Counted from the first letter of the stretch, positions 1-8,500 are shown. The stretch: 64,000 bases of DNA from Comamonas sp. lk (GCF_900564145.1 NZ_UOOB01000001.1:3350754-3414753), one strand, 5' to 3'. Numbers and translations: made by a program. Notes: generated by a model from the letters alone, not told the origin.

Positions 1-1
1 T

Positions 2-232
2 GCAGGAATGGACGCCGACTACACCAGCTTGCTGGAGCAGTCGCGTTGTCGTCTGGCGACGCAACTTCTGTCAGACACGGACATGCCGCTAGGCGAGATC
101 GCCGCAATGCTCGGCTACAGCACCCAGGGCAACTTCACGCGCGCGTTCTGCCGCTGGTTCAAGGCCACGCCTAGCGAATGGCGGCGTGCGAATACTGCGC
201 AGGTTGGATTCATGCACTCTAGGATAAAGTGA
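2..232 (+). CDS. AraC-family transcriptional regulator, C-terminal part only
   Basis: The window opens inside this gene; the frame is open from base 2, so the N-terminal sensor domain and first helices lie outside. What remains is the second helix-turn-helix of an AraC DNA-binding domain: a segment reading LGEIAAMLGYS followed by NFTRAFCRWF and the usual closing P-x-E-W-R-R. The Y/F-rich pattern and the SPxEYRR-like end resemble AraC regulators that carry an arabinose-binding-type N-terminus, but the effector cannot be told. The stop is followed by a non-coding stretch and then a decayed transposase, so its target is probably upstream of the window. Confidence 0.8.
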   Translation, partial: AGMDADYTSLLEQSRCRLATQLLSDTDMPLGEIAAMLGYSTQGNFTRAFCRWFKATPSEWRRANTAQVGFMHSRIK

Positions 233-363
233 CCAGGCCGAGTGGGCTTGCGGCTTAAAACTAGTCAAATTTTTTAGCCGCATGCCCCTTTGGGGTCCAT
301 TTTTGAGTGGGCGCTGTCGCATAAATCCAATTTTGGTCGAATTGCCCCTGACCCAGGATGAAG

Positions 364-747
364 CTATGCCATGGCAACCGTCTGCGGACGGCCGAGTTCA
401 GTGAACCAGTTGAGAATGGCGGCACGGATATGCAGCTCTTTGGCCTGGCGCTCGAAGGTTCTGGGCATGACCCGCTCGTCCAATTGTTTAAAGCAGTTCA
501 TCTTTGTCTCCACTAGACAAGGCCGGTGGTAGCCACTCCACACTTCCCAGATTCCCCGACCCAAATGTCGGTCGGCATCTGGCGACGACCGCATTTCGGC
601 ATGCAAAGGTTTTGCCTTTACGTAGCCAGACATTTTTTCGTGGAGAAGTGATAGTGGCGGCGCCCCCTTGAATCTCCGCCTCATACACCGGCTGGGTGCC
701 ATAGGCCCCATCACCGATAAATGCGGCGAACCTACCAACTCACCCAA
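364..747 (-). pseudogene. IS5-family transposase remnant, frameshifted
   Basis: The last ~65 residues read like the C-terminus of IS5-family transposases: YHRPCLVETKMNCFKQL, then RTFERQAKELHIRAAILN and a final TELGRP motif. The preceding catalytic stretch (the GDGAYGT-x-PVY and PPRKN region) is split between two frames: a piece reading MYEAEIQGG and SPRKNVWL lies in another minus-strand frame at about 488-688. This shows at least one frameshift. The first ~200 residues are missing. It is therefore a dead insertion-sequence fragment between the AraC gene and the LysR gene. IS5 family is a confident reading; the exact subgroup is not. Confidence 0.75.
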
Positions 748-922
748 CCCTTAGGCGCTCAAGCTAGCAAGTAACGTTTTAAACACCGCCCTTCATGATG
801 TCCTCAAAATCGGGTCGTTCTCAGCCTCTATTCTTATGCACAAAAGTCAGCGCTGTTTTCACCAAGACACGTAGAAATGACCAGCAGCCCTGTTTTTTTT
901 CAGCGGCCGTCACCGGCCTTGA

Positions 923-1930
923 CTAAGCCGCAGGCACGGGCGCGGCGTGATCAAGCTTGAGCCTCTGCCACAGCCTGAGCATCTCCTGCAGCAGCGAGGG
1001 CGCACGGTCTATGCGATACACGGCCCCCAGCGGCGGCAAGCCGCCGGCTATGCGCACATCCAGCACGCGCACGCGGCCCTGGGTTCGCAGGCCCGGCAAA
1101 ATGCTGCGTGGCACCAGGGATACCGCTCCGGGCTGGGTCAGCAGCCCCTCAAGCACCGGCAGGGACACGGTAGAGGCAGGAAACCATGACGCATCCTCGA
1201 GCACCGGCAGGATCTCGTTTTCCACGATGCTGCGCACTGCGATACCGAAGCTGGGCAACACCCAGCGTGCGCCTCTCAGAGACTGCAGCGCCACATCGCG
1301 GCGCCCCACCAGAGCATGTTCCACATCGGCAATCACCACGGCCGCATCCAGCAGCAAAGGCTCGAAGGCGAAAGCGGCCGGCAGCATCTGGGGCTGGCGA
1401 CAGAACACCACGTCCAGGCGGGAGGCCATGAGTTGCGACAGCAAAGGCGTGCTGGCGTCCTCGTGCACATCCACATGTACCTGCGGATGCGCCTCATAAA
1501 AGCGCGGCAGCAGCTGCGACAGGATGGACATGGCCGCCGCAGGAATAGAGCCCATGCGCAGCGCAGCGGCCGCCCCACGGCGTATGGAGGCCAGCGACTC
1601 TGAAACCTCCTGCAGCCCGGCCAGCATGCCGTGCGCAGCATCAATCAAGGTCTGGCCCGCCACCGTGGGCCGCATGCCCCGCGCATGGCGCTCGAACAGC
1701 TTCATGTCCAGCACCCGCTCCAGCTCTGCCAAGGCCTGGGTGGCAGCCGACTGGCTCATGTTCAGGTGCACGGCAGCCTGCAGGACCGAGCCGCACTGCT
1801 GCAGCGCCACCAGCAGCTGTAGCTGGCGCAAGCGCCCCTGTTTGGTCAAACGGGAGAACAGCTGCTTGCCTTCTGGCGTCGCGACATCGTCGCTGCGCTG
1901 CAACTCGGAAAAAGGATATGGGCTGGGCAT
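923..1930 (-). CDS. LysR-family transcriptional regulator
   Basis: 335 residues from ATG at 1930. An upstream in-frame start at 2017 would put 29 unconserved residues before the first helix, inside the shared promoter region. The N-terminal winged HTH is clear (RLRQLQLLVALQQCGS, then AAVHLNMSQSAATQALAELE and a G-x-R-P-T wing), followed by a periplasmic-binding-like effector domain from about residue 100 to the end. It is transcribed divergently from the Bug receptor gene at 2136. A GAAAT-N6-ATTTC inverted repeat sits between them, so it probably controls the Bug/amidohydrolase pair and itself. The inducer is unknown; the linked hydrolase suggests an N-acylated amino acid or aromatic amide. 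Confidence 0.9.
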   Translation of the reverse strand: MPSPYPFSELQRSDDVATPEGKQLFSRLTKQGRLRQLQLLVALQQCGSVLQAAVHLNMSQSAATQALAELERVLDMKLFERHARGMRPTVAGQTLIDAAHGMLAGLQEVSESLASIRRGAAAALRMGSIPAAAMSILSQLLPRFYEAHPQVHVDVHEDASTPLLSQLMASRLDVVFCRQPQMLPAAFAFEPLLLDAAVVIADVEHALVGRRDVALQSLRGARWVLPSFGIAVRSIVENEILPVLEDASWFPASTVSLPVLEGLLTQPGAVSLVPRSILPGLRTQGRVRVLDVRIAGGLPPLGAVYRIDRAPSLLQEMLRLWQRLKLDHAAPVPAA

Positions 1931-2040
1931 GGAGAACCTAGGGTTTGCACTTATCACGCTACAAGCCTCACAGGGAGAAGCCTCATAGCTATCGACATAG
2001 CTTATAGCTTGCGGCAAATATCGTGCACTGCAAAGCCGTT

Positions 2041-2056
2041 GAAATTTCTATATTTC
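2041..2056. promoter_or_regulatory. putative LysR operator in the divergent promoter region
   Basis: A perfect GAAAT-N6-ATTTC inverted repeat lies in the 205-bp gap between the divergent LysR gene (start 1930) and the Bug gene (start 2136), at a place and with a size typical of LysR recognition sites (T-N11-A type). The repeat is seen in the sequence; the role is inferred from position only. Confidence 0.35.
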
Positions 2057-2135
2057 ACTTCAATGACGGCGCAAACAGCATGACCTGCACCATGCCTATG
2101 GACGCGCTGTCGCCGATATCTTTCTGGAGTCGCTC

Positions 2136-3149
2136 ATGTCCACACCCTCATGCCAACACCGCCGCTTTCGCCGCCTCAGCCTGATCTCCCTGGCCGCCGC
2201 CAGCACCCTCTGGGCATTGCCGGCAGCGCAGGCGCTGGCCGCCGATGTCTACCCCAGCAAGCCCGTCAAGCTCATCGTTCCCTTTGCGGCAGGCGGCTCC
2301 ACCGATATCGTGGCGCGGGTGATTGCTGAAGGCATGCGCTCCACCCTGGGCCAACCGGTGATCGTGGACAACAAGGGCGGCGCCGGCGGCCTGATAGGCA
2401 GCGAAGCCATTGCCCAGGCCGCCGCCGATGGCTACACCATTGGCATGGCCACCGTGAGCACGGCCACCATCAACCCCCTGCTCTACAAGCGCGCAATCAA
2501 GCTGGAAGGCAAGCTGCTGCCCGTAGCCAATCTAGTGACCATGCCCTCGGTCTATATGGCACACCCCAAGATGGGCGTGAACAACTTCAACGACTTTCTG
2601 GCCAAGATCAAGGCCCAGCCAGGTAGCTACAGCGCCGGCGTGCCGGGTCTCGGAACGCTGGGCCATCTGATGGTGGCTTCGTTCAACGAGACCATGAAGA
2701 CCCAGATCCAGATCGTGCCCTATCGCGGCAACGGCCCGGCGCTCAATGACGCTCTGGCCGGCATGGTGCAGATCATGACCGACCAGCTGCCTTCGGCCAT
2801 GCCCCAGATCAAGGGCGGCAAGCTGGTGCCGGTGGTGGTCGCCTCCCACGGCCGCTCGCCCGACCTGCCCAATGTGCCCACCTTCAAAGAACTGGGCTAT
2901 GAAGAACTCAACGAGCTGGGCATCAGCTGGTTCGGTCTGGTCGTTCCATCCGGCACACCAGCAGCCATCGTCAAGCAGCTGCAGGAAGCCGCCGTCAAGG
3001 CTGCCCATCTGCCCGAGGTGCAAAAGCATCTGAAAAATCTGGGCGCCACCTCGACCGAAACGCCTCCAGCGCAGTTCCCGGCCCAGATCGCCGCCGAACT
3101 CAAGCGCAACAAGGCGCTGCTGGACAAGGCCGGCGTCAAGCCCGAATAA
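2136..3149 (+). CDS. Bug-family tripartite tricarboxylate transporter substrate-binding protein
   Basis: 337 residues with a long basic N-region and a signal peptide ending near QALAA. The mature part begins with the family hallmark YPSKPVKLIVPFAAGGSTDIVAR and the VDNKGGAGG motif, and keeps the GISWFGLVVPSGTP segment of the second lobe. Bug proteins bind small carboxylates or amides in the periplasm. Many are orphans with no TctAB membrane partners, as here: none is adjacent. A GGAG ribosome site lies about 8 bases before the ATG. The gene is followed after 63 bp by an M20 amidohydrolase, so the ligand may be that enzyme's substrate (inference). Confidence 0.92.
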   Translation: MSTPSCQHRRFRRLSLISLAAASTLWALPAAQALAADVYPSKPVKLIVPFAAGGSTDIVARVIAEGMRSTLGQPVIVDNKGGAGGLIGSEAIAQAAADGYTIGMATVSTATINPLLYKRAIKLEGKLLPVANLVTMPSVYMAHPKMGVNNFNDFLAKIKAQPGSYSAGVPGLGTLGHLMVASFNETMKTQIQIVPYRGNGPALNDALAGMVQIMTDQLPSAMPQIKGGKLVPVVVASHGRSPDLPNVPTFKELGYEELNELGISWFGLVVPSGTPAAIVKQLQEAAVKAAHLPEVQKHLKNLGATSTETPPAQFPAQIAAELKRNKALLDKAGVKPE

Positions 3150-3212
3150 GCCGCTGTGCCTGACTCCCCGCCCGCCCATCTTTCTTCAAGCACCCGGCAA
3201 AGGATTTTCCCC

Positions 3213-4640
3213 ATGCAAGCGATGAACGCCCTGCAGGATTTCTTTCAGCGTGAAACCCCGCGCATGACGGCTTTGGCCGATCAGATCTGGTCGCTGGCCG
3301 AGCTGCGCTATGCCGAGAATGCCTCGGCCCAACTGCACACGGCAGCGCTGGAACAGGCCGGCTTTCGCATCACCCAGAACGTGGCCGGCATTCCCACGGC
3401 CTTCATGGCCGAATGGGGTCACGAAGGCCCGGTGATTGCCCTGCTCGGCGAGTACGATGCGCTGTCGGGTCTGAACCAGCAAAGCGGCGCCCTGGTCTGC
3501 ACGCCATCCACCGACAGTCCGGGCCTGGCCGGCCATGGCTGCGGCCACCACCTGCTGGGCACATCGGCCCACTTTGCGGCCATTGCGCTGCAACAGCATC
3601 TGAGCCGCACGGGCCAGAGCGGCCGCGTGCGCTACTACGGCTGCCCGGCCGAGGAAGGCGGCTCCGGCAAGACCTTTATGGCGCGCGCCGGTGTGTTCGA
3701 CGATGTCGATGCCGCGCTGACCTGGCACCCGGCCAGCTACACCGGCCTGTTCAGTCAGAGTACTTTGGCCAATATCCAGGCCAAGTTCATCTTCCACGGC
3801 AAGGCTTCGCACGCCGCACATTCGCCGCACCTGGGCCGCAGCGCGCTGGATGCGGTGGAGTTGATGAACGTGGGCGTGAACTATCTGCGCGAACACATGC
3901 CTTCGGATGCGCGCGTGCACTATGCCGTGACCGATAGCGGCGGCCTGTCGCCCAATGTGGTGCAAGCCCGCGCCGAAGCGCTGTATCTGATACGCGCAGC
4001 GCGCAACCACGAAGCAGCCGAACTCTACGAGCGCGTGCAGAACGTGGCCCGTGGTGCGGCGCTGATGACCGATTGCAAGCTGGAGATCGTGTTCGACAAG
4101 GCCTGCTCCAATCTGCTGCAAAACAGCACCTTGAACGAGGTGATGTATGCGCAGATGCTGGCTCTGGGCCAGTTGCAGGTGGATGCGCAGACCCAGTCCG
4201 TGGCCGGCCAGTTTCAGGCCACGCTGGATCAGAACGACGTGGACGCCGTCAGCCGCCCGCTGGCCAGCGTGTTGCGCGGCAAGGTTCCGGCCATCTTCGA
4301 AGGCCTGTCGCCCTACGACCCCAAGGTCAACGACATCATGTTCGGCTCCACCGACGTGGCCGATGTGAGCTGGATCACGCCCACGGTCCAGGCCTGGGTG
4401 GCCTGCTACGCTTTCGGCACGCCGCTGCATTCATGGCAGATGGTCTCGCAAGGCCAATCCACCCTGGCCCATGCAGGCATGGTGCGTGCGGCCAAGATTC
4501 TGACGGCCACCGCCATCGAACTGCTGGCCCATCCCGAGCAGCTAAGCCTGGCCAAGCAGGAGCTGCTGCAGCGCCGCGGTGGCAAGCCTTATATCTGCCC
4601 CATACCGCCAGAGGTGCCGCTGCCGTTTTTGCGCAAGTAA
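3213..4640 (+). CDS. M20 family amidohydrolase, AbgB-like
   Basis: 475 residues from ATG at 3213, chosen because AAAGGA lies 8 bases upstream; the frame is open further upstream without a ribosome site. It resembles M20/AbgB-type metal-dependent hydrolases (p-aminobenzoyl-glutamate hydrolase subunit B, indole-acetyl-amino-acid hydrolases). It has the metal-site sequence GHGCGHHLLGT near residue 105, PAEEGGSGK near 143 and WHPASYTG near 170, plus the lid domain with SHAAHSPHLGRSALDAVELMN. The products would be an amino acid and an acyl or aryl acid. No abgA partner is nearby, so a homomeric hydrolase is likely. Same strand as the Bug gene; a terminator follows. Confidence 0.85.
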   Translation: MQAMNALQDFFQRETPRMTALADQIWSLAELRYAENASAQLHTAALEQAGFRITQNVAGIPTAFMAEWGHEGPVIALLGEYDALSGLNQQSGALVCTPSTDSPGLAGHGCGHHLLGTSAHFAAIALQQHLSRTGQSGRVRYYGCPAEEGGSGKTFMARAGVFDDVDAALTWHPASYTGLFSQSTLANIQAKFIFHGKASHAAHSPHLGRSALDAVELMNVGVNYLREHMPSDARVHYAVTDSGGLSPNVVQARAEALYLIRAARNHEAAELYERVQNVARGAALMTDCKLEIVFDKACSNLLQNSTLNEVMYAQMLALGQLQVDAQTQSVAGQFQATLDQNDVDAVSRPLASVLRGKVPAIFEGLSPYDPKVNDIMFGSTDVADVSWITPTVQAWVACYAFGTPLHSWQMVSQGQSTLAHAGMVRAAKILTATAIELLAHPEQLSLAKQELLQRRGGKPYICPIPPEVPLPFLRK

Positions 4641-4660
4641 ACCGTCCGTATTTCAGCCTC

Positions 4661-4690
4661 AGGCCCTGCAAGCGATTGCAGGGCTTTTTT
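4661..4690 (+). terminator. rho-independent terminator after the amidohydrolase
   Basis: GCCCTGCA-N6-TGCAGGGC stem directly followed by six T, 22 bp past the stop codon at 4640. Confidence 0.85.
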
Positions 4691-4860
4691 GCGGGCTGCT
4701 TCATGCGCGGCTGCGGTTACGGCCTGAGTCCTCGCCTCGCTTCTTGCGCACACGCAAAGCAGCGACCGTCAAAGCTTGACACAGCACAAGCCCTGGACGC
4801 CGGCTTCGGGCAATAGTCGGCCTATGACCGCATGCTGGCGGCTCAGCACAAGGAGGCCCC

Positions 4861-5007
4861 ATGAAATTGATGATCGATCTTTTTTCCACCGACTACGGGC
4901 TGATGAGCCTGATCGTCATCGTCTTGATTCTGGTGATGGCGGTGTTCTTCACCTGCTTGTTCATGGGCAAGATGAAACACATTGCGGCCGAGGCCCCCAA
5001 GGAATGA
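4861..5007 (+). CDS. DUF3149 small membrane protein
   Basis: A 48-residue protein with a strong AAGGAGG ribosome site ending 4 bases before ATG 4861. It begins MKLMIDLFSTDYGLMSL, followed by a single hydrophobic helix (IVIVLILVMAVFFTCLF) and a short basic, then acidic tail ending APKE. This layout matches the small DUF3149 family of betaproteobacterial inner-membrane peptides, whose function is not known. It stands alone between two terminators. The call rests on the ribosome site, the start pattern and the transmembrane helix. Confidence 0.8.
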   Translation: MKLMIDLFSTDYGLMSLIVIVLILVMAVFFTCLFMGKMKHIAAEAPKE

Positions 5008-5050
5008 TTTTCATAGCTGCTAGCGCAATACGGATATAGGCTGCAGGCAT
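5007..5050. repeat. interspersed REP-like palindromic element (copy 1)
   Basis: The left arm reads TTTTCATAGCTGCTAGCGC, followed ~20 bases later by a poorer right arm (GGCTGCAGGCATAAAA). The same ATAGCTGCTAGCGC-type arm recurs at several places in this window (see findings). Confidence 0.5.
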
Positions 5051-5060
5051 AAAACACTCC

Positions 5061-5112
5061 AAAGCAGAGACAAAAAAGGCCAGAGATTGCTCCGGCCTTT
5101 TGTGTCTCTGCG
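5061..5112. terminator. bidirectional terminator between DUF3149 gene and slyX
   Basis: A long hairpin with outer arms GCAGAGACA / TGTCTCTGC and inner arms AAAAGGCC / GGCCTTTT, with A- and T-rich flanks suited to both strands. It lies between convergent genes. Confidence 0.75.
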
Positions 5113-5122
5113 ATCACCGTCC

Positions 5123-5344
5123 TCAATAGTGCGGCGGCAGTTCGTCACGCAAATTGCGCTGCCCGGCACCCCCACCCTCGGGCACCTGGCGCTTGAGTTC
5201 GCGCAACTCGTTGATGAGCATGTCGATTTGCTGCTGCTGGCGGTAAATCGTCATATTGAGCTGCTCCAGCAGATCGTCGGTATAGCTGGCCTTGATCTCC
5301 AGCTCCATCACCCTGGTCTGCAGAGACTCCATGTCCTCGCTCAT
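5123..5344 (-). CDS. slyX: SlyX family protein
   Basis: 73 residues from ATG at 5344, which has AAAGG seven bases upstream; a GTG at 5350 is in frame but too close to that site. The protein is a short heptad-rich coiled coil (LETRVMELEIKASYTDDLLEQLN-type pattern, then QQQQIDMLINELRELKRQV) ending with the family's characteristic LPPHY. SlyX is a small cytoplasmic protein of unknown biochemical role. The gene starts at the end of the aminotransferase gene (stop 5347-5349) and is probably translationally coupled to it. Confidence 0.9.
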   Translation of the reverse strand: MSEDMESLQTRVMELEIKASYTDDLLEQLNMTIYRQQQQIDMLINELRELKRQVPEGGGAGQRNLRDELPPHY

Positions 5345-5346
5345 GC

Positions 5347-6543
5347 TCACCCTTTCAGCGCCTTGGCCAGACGCGCAATGCCATCGCGAATCTTCTCTTC
5401 GTCGGCCGTCGCAAACGAGAGGCGGAAGGTGGCGCTGTCGGCGTTCTGTGCATAGAAAGGCGTGCCCGGTACAAAGGCCACGCTTTCCTCAATGGCCTTT
5501 TTTGCCAGGACACCGGCATCGGCCAGCTGACCGCGAGCACCCGTCAGCCGCACCCACAGGAACAAGCCGCCTTGGGGCTGGACAAATTCCACGGCATCGC
5601 CGAGCTGCTCACGCAGCGCATCGCCCATGGCCTTGGCGCGCTTGGCATAGACCTCGCGCACATGAGCCAAAGTCTTGGGCATGGCGCCGGACTTCAGGTA
5701 TTGCGCTGCCGTGGCCTGGGCAAAAGTGCTGGTGTGGGCATCGCTGAACTGCTTGCACATCACGGCGCGGGACAGCAGCTCGGGCGGAGCAATCAGCCAG
5801 CCTATGCGCAGACCGGGGCTGAGCACCTTGGACAGCGAGCCGCAGTGCGCCAGCCAGGCTCGGCTGCCAGGCACTTCGCGCGAGAGCGACAGCAGGCTGG
5901 CGGGCGGCGCTGCATCGAAGTACAGATCGCCGTAGGGATCGTCCTCCACCACCAGCGTCTGGTACTTGACGGCCAGCTCCAGCACTTTCTTGCGGCGTTC
6001 CAGGCTCAGCGTGGCTCCGCTGGGGTTGCCAAAAGTGGGAATCAGATAGACCAGCTTGGGCTGGTGCTCGGCAATCAGCGCCTCCAGCGCATCGGTGTTG
6101 ACGCCGTGCTCGTCCACGGGAGCGGAGATGACTTCAGCGCCATAAAGGCGGAAACACTGGATGGTGGCCAGGAAAGTCGGGCCTTCCACGATAACCTTGT
6201 CACCTTCGCCCAGCATGGTCTTGCCAAGCAAATCCAGCGCCTGCTGGCTGCCCGTGGTCACGATGAGCTGCTCGGGCGCCACATCGGGCGCGCCCTTGCT
6301 GACCATGAAGGTCGAGAGCTGCTCGCGCAGCGGCTGATAGCCCTCGGTGGCGCCATATTGCAATGCCGCACCGGCCTCTTGCTGCAGGGCGGCTGCCGAT
6401 GCGGCACTGATGCCTGCCACATCAAACATGGCGCTGTCCGGAAAGCCGCCTGCAAAGCTGATGATGCCGGGCTTGCCCAGCAGCTTGAACAGTTCACGGA
6501 TCGCAGAGGTCTCTACGTTATCGAGTCGTTTGGCAAATTGCAT
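5347..6543 (-). CDS. class I/II PLP-dependent aminotransferase (2-aminoadipate / MocR-catalytic-domain type)
   Basis: 398 residues from ATG 6543 (MQFAKRLDNV). The frame stays open to 6696, but the upstream part has no family resemblance. It shows fold-type I landmarks: IISFAGGFPD at the N-terminus, TTGSQQALDLLGK, YLIPTFGNPSG, the VVEDDPYGDL aspartate region, the PLP-lysine segment CGSLSKVLSPGLRIGW, and RLSFA near the end. The closest known group is the LysN / 2-aminoadipate aminotransferase and valine-pyruvate type, all made of the domain found in MocR regulators but without the HTH. The substrate cannot be fixed from sequence. It is co-oriented and overlapping with slyX. Confidence 0.88.
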   Translation of the reverse strand: MQFAKRLDNVETSAIRELFKLLGKPGIISFAGGFPDSAMFDVAGISAASAAALQQEAGAALQYGATEGYQPLREQLSTFMVSKGAPDVAPEQLIVTTGSQQALDLLGKTMLGEGDKVIVEGPTFLATIQCFRLYGAEVISAPVDEHGVNTDALEALIAEHQPKLVYLIPTFGNPSGATLSLERRKKVLELAVKYQTLVVEDDPYGDLYFDAAPPASLLSLSREVPGSRAWLAHCGSLSKVLSPGLRIGWLIAPPELLSRAVMCKQFSDAHTSTFAQATAAQYLKSGAMPKTLAHVREVYAKRAKAMGDALREQLGDAVEFVQPQGGLFLWVRLTGARGQLADAGVLAKKAIEESVAFVPGTPFYAQNADSATFRLSFATADEEKIRDGIARLAKALKG

Positions 6544-6855
6544 ACGTTTTTTCGTTAAAGCGCGACGGAGATGGGAATTGCAGGCAGTAGCACCTGCCCG
6601 CAAGCGCTCTATTGTGGCGCGCCCGGCGGGCCGTCGGGAAACACTCTTGTATTTGTAGGTACAAATGCCAGAGAAGCGTAAGACGATACCTAGCAATATG
6701 TCACTTTCGATAGGATTTATTAATTAAGTGTAACTTCGTTTCTGGAGATATGAATTGGACAGTTTCGGACGTGAAACAGGAATATGCACACACCGCCGCA
6801 GCAGGCGGCATGGACTCCGATTTCTTTTGGTGCACATCTTTAAGACGAGGGTTTT
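6544..6855. other. intergenic region between divergent genes
   Basis: 312 bp separating the minus-strand aminotransferase from the plus-strand glycine-rich lipoprotein gene. It must hold both promoters; an AT-rich stretch at about 6700-6735 is the likeliest core. No RNA gene or clear operator was seen. Confidence 0.5.
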
Positions 6856-8439
6856 ATGCGTACTTCTGATTTGACACAGAGCTTGCTGTCCGCGGACATG
6901 AACAGCAAAACCGGTCTGGGCCTGCGCAGTCTTTGCGCCGTGGCCCTCGCGGCCAGCCTGGCGGCCTGCGGTTCCAGCGGCTCGCTTCGCAGCGATACCG
7001 GCGCGGGAAGCGGCGGCAGCGGTGGTGGCGATGTGGTCGCCGGCGGCGGTGGCACGGGCGGCGGCACAGGCGGCGGCACAGGCGGTGGCACAGGCGGTGG
7101 CACAGGCGGTGGCACAGGCGGTGGCACGGGCGGCGGGACCGGTGGGGGCAACAACGGCGGCAACCCTGCGGCGGATTCTCTGACCGTGGTTCGCAACACC
7201 GTCAACAACACCAGCGATGCCCTGGGTGGCGTCAACGGCGTGATCACCGATGCCAATACGCTGGTCACCAGCGTGCTGGGCAAGGCGACAGATAACACCC
7301 CGCTGAGCGGCATCGCACAGCCGGCCAGCGGCATTCTGGGCAACACCAACTCTGCCGTCGCGTCTCTGACCAACGGAGTCAGCTCGGGGCTGGGTCAAAT
7401 CGGCAAGACCGCCGACCCCATAGGCACCACGGTACAAAGCGTGGCCCCTGCCGTGGGCTATCTGGGTCAAGCTGTCGGCAGCGTGGGTAAGACCGTCAGC
7501 GCACTGGACAAGCCAGAGTTGGGCGCCGTGGGCGATGTGGCGGGTCTGGCAGGCGGTCTCGTCCAGACAGTGGGAGGCGGCGTCACCCGCCTGGAAGGAA
7601 CGGTCAAGCAAGTGACGCAAAGCCCTCTGGTCAGCGGACTGACCAGCAATCTCAGCAGCACCGCCACACCCATTCTGGGCAGCGTGGTCGGCACGGTACA
7701 AAACCTGGGTCAGACCACCGGCATTGGTCAGCCGGTCAACAATCTGCTGACCACCGTGGGAGGTTTGGTCAGCCATGTAGGCACCGGTATTGCCGCTACC
7801 GACGCCCCCATCGTCGCACCGCTGGGCCAGGTGGTTGACGGAGTGGGCGAGACCGTTGCCGGCCTGGGCGGTCTGGCCAAAACACCAGGTTCCACTCCCC
7901 ATGCCGGCTTGCTCAGCCCCGTCACCGGCCTGCTTGGCGGCGTGACCGGCGGCAGCAGTGCCGGCCTGCTCTCGCCGGTTACCGGTTTGCTGGGTGGAAT
8001 CAATGGCGGTAGCAACGGAGGTCCTCTGTCTCCAGTCACCAGCCTGGTCGGCGGTCTGACCGGGGGTTTGACAGGCGGTTCCGGTGGAGGCGGCGTTCTG
8101 GCGCCCGTCACCCAACTTGTCGGCGGACTCACCGGCGGTGTGACCGGCGGCTCTGGTGGCGCAGCTGGCATAGGGGGCATTCTCACTCCCGTCACTCACC
8201 TTGTCGGCGGACTGACAGGTGGTGTGGCCAGCGGCTCCACGGCTCCCGTGGGCGGCATCCTGGCGCCTGTCACCCATCTGGTCTCTGGCGTGACCGGCGG
8301 GCTGACCGTGGCCGCCAATGCCACCACCAATGTGACTGCGGGCACGGAAGCCCAGGCCGGCCCACTGGGTGGTCTGCTGGGCGGAGTTCTCGGAAGCGTG
8401 GGAGCGCTGACGGCAGGTCTGGGCGCCACTGCCAAGTAA
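6856..8439 (+). CDS. glycine-rich repeat lipoprotein (annotated in relatives as collagen-like repeat protein)
   Basis: 527 residues; ATG 6856 is preceded by GAGGG. A lipoprotein signal ends in the lipobox LAAC (cysteine at residue ~38), so lipidation is predicted. Next come a Ser/Gly stretch, a run of GGGT tetrapeptide repeats (residues ~65-96, encoded by 12-bp tandem repeats), and a low-complexity middle rich in Thr/Val/Gly. The C-terminal third has six imperfect repeats built on L-x-PVT-x-L-x-GG-x-TGG. It is not a true G-x-Y collagen helix. It has no catalytic motif and looks structural and surface-exposed. A terminator follows, then an ShlB/FhaC-type transporter on the same strand, which suggests a secretion or display partner (inference). 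Confidence 0.85.
   Translation: MRTSDLTQSLLSADMNSKTGLGLRSLCAVALAASLAACGSSGSLRSDTGAGSGGSGGGDVVAGGGGTGGGTGGGTGGGTGGGTGGGTGGGTGGGTGGGNNGGNPAADSLTVVRNTVNNTSDALGGVNGVITDANTLVTSVLGKATDNTPLSGIAQPASGILGNTNSAVASLTNGVSSGLGQIGKTADPIGTTVQSVAPAVGYLGQAVGSVGKTVSALDKPELGAVGDVAGLAGGLVQTVGGGVTRLEGTVKQVTQSPLVSGLTSNLSSTATPILGSVVGTVQNLGQTTGIGQPVNNLLTTVGGLVSHVGTGIAATDAPIVAPLGQVVDGVGETVAGLGGLAKTPGSTPHAGLLSPVTGLLGGVTGGSSAGLLSPVTGLLGGINGGSNGGPLSPVTSLVGGLTGGLTGGSGGGGVLAPVTQLVGGLTGGVTGGSGGAAGIGGILTPVTHLVGGLTGGVASGSTAPVGGILAPVTHLVSGVTGGLTVAANATTNVTAGTEAQAGPLGGLLGGVLGSVGALTAGLGATAK
7054..7146 (+). repeat. 12-bp tandem repeat encoding GGGT units
   Basis: About seven near-identical copies of a GGCGGTGGCACA-type 12-mer inside the lipoprotein gene. 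The unit keeps the frame, so slippage would change the length of the linker but not switch the gene off. Confidence 0.9.
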
Positions 8440-8475
8440 AGCATGGGCGATGTCATCCGGCATCGCCTGCTTTAC

Positions 8476-8500
8476 AAGCCCGCTGCGTGCGGGCTTTTTT
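8476..8500 (+). terminator. terminator after the glycine-rich lipoprotein gene
   Basis: AAGCCCGC-N5-GCGGGCTT followed by T6, 37 bp past the stop codon. Confidence 0.9.

Noticed and set aside
3186..4430. 414-codon minus-strand open frame opposite the M20 hydrolase
   Set aside because: Antisense shadow rich in His/Gln/Arg; the plus-strand hydrolase is clear.
7051..7150. CRISPR-like array
   Set aside because: The repeats are in-frame 12-mers with no spacers and no cas genes nearby; no CRISPR seen anywhere in the window.
6856..8439. True collagen triple helix
   Set aside because: The glycine repeats are GGGT and PVT-x-L-GG types, not G-x-Y with proline at fixed positions; the name is only a convention.
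6724..8463. 579-codon open frame on the minus strand opposite the glycine-rich lipoprotein gene
   Set aside because: Low-complexity product rich in Gln/Ala/Gly that mirrors the GC-rich repeats; no ribosome site or domain. The plus-strand gene has a lipobox and a terminator.
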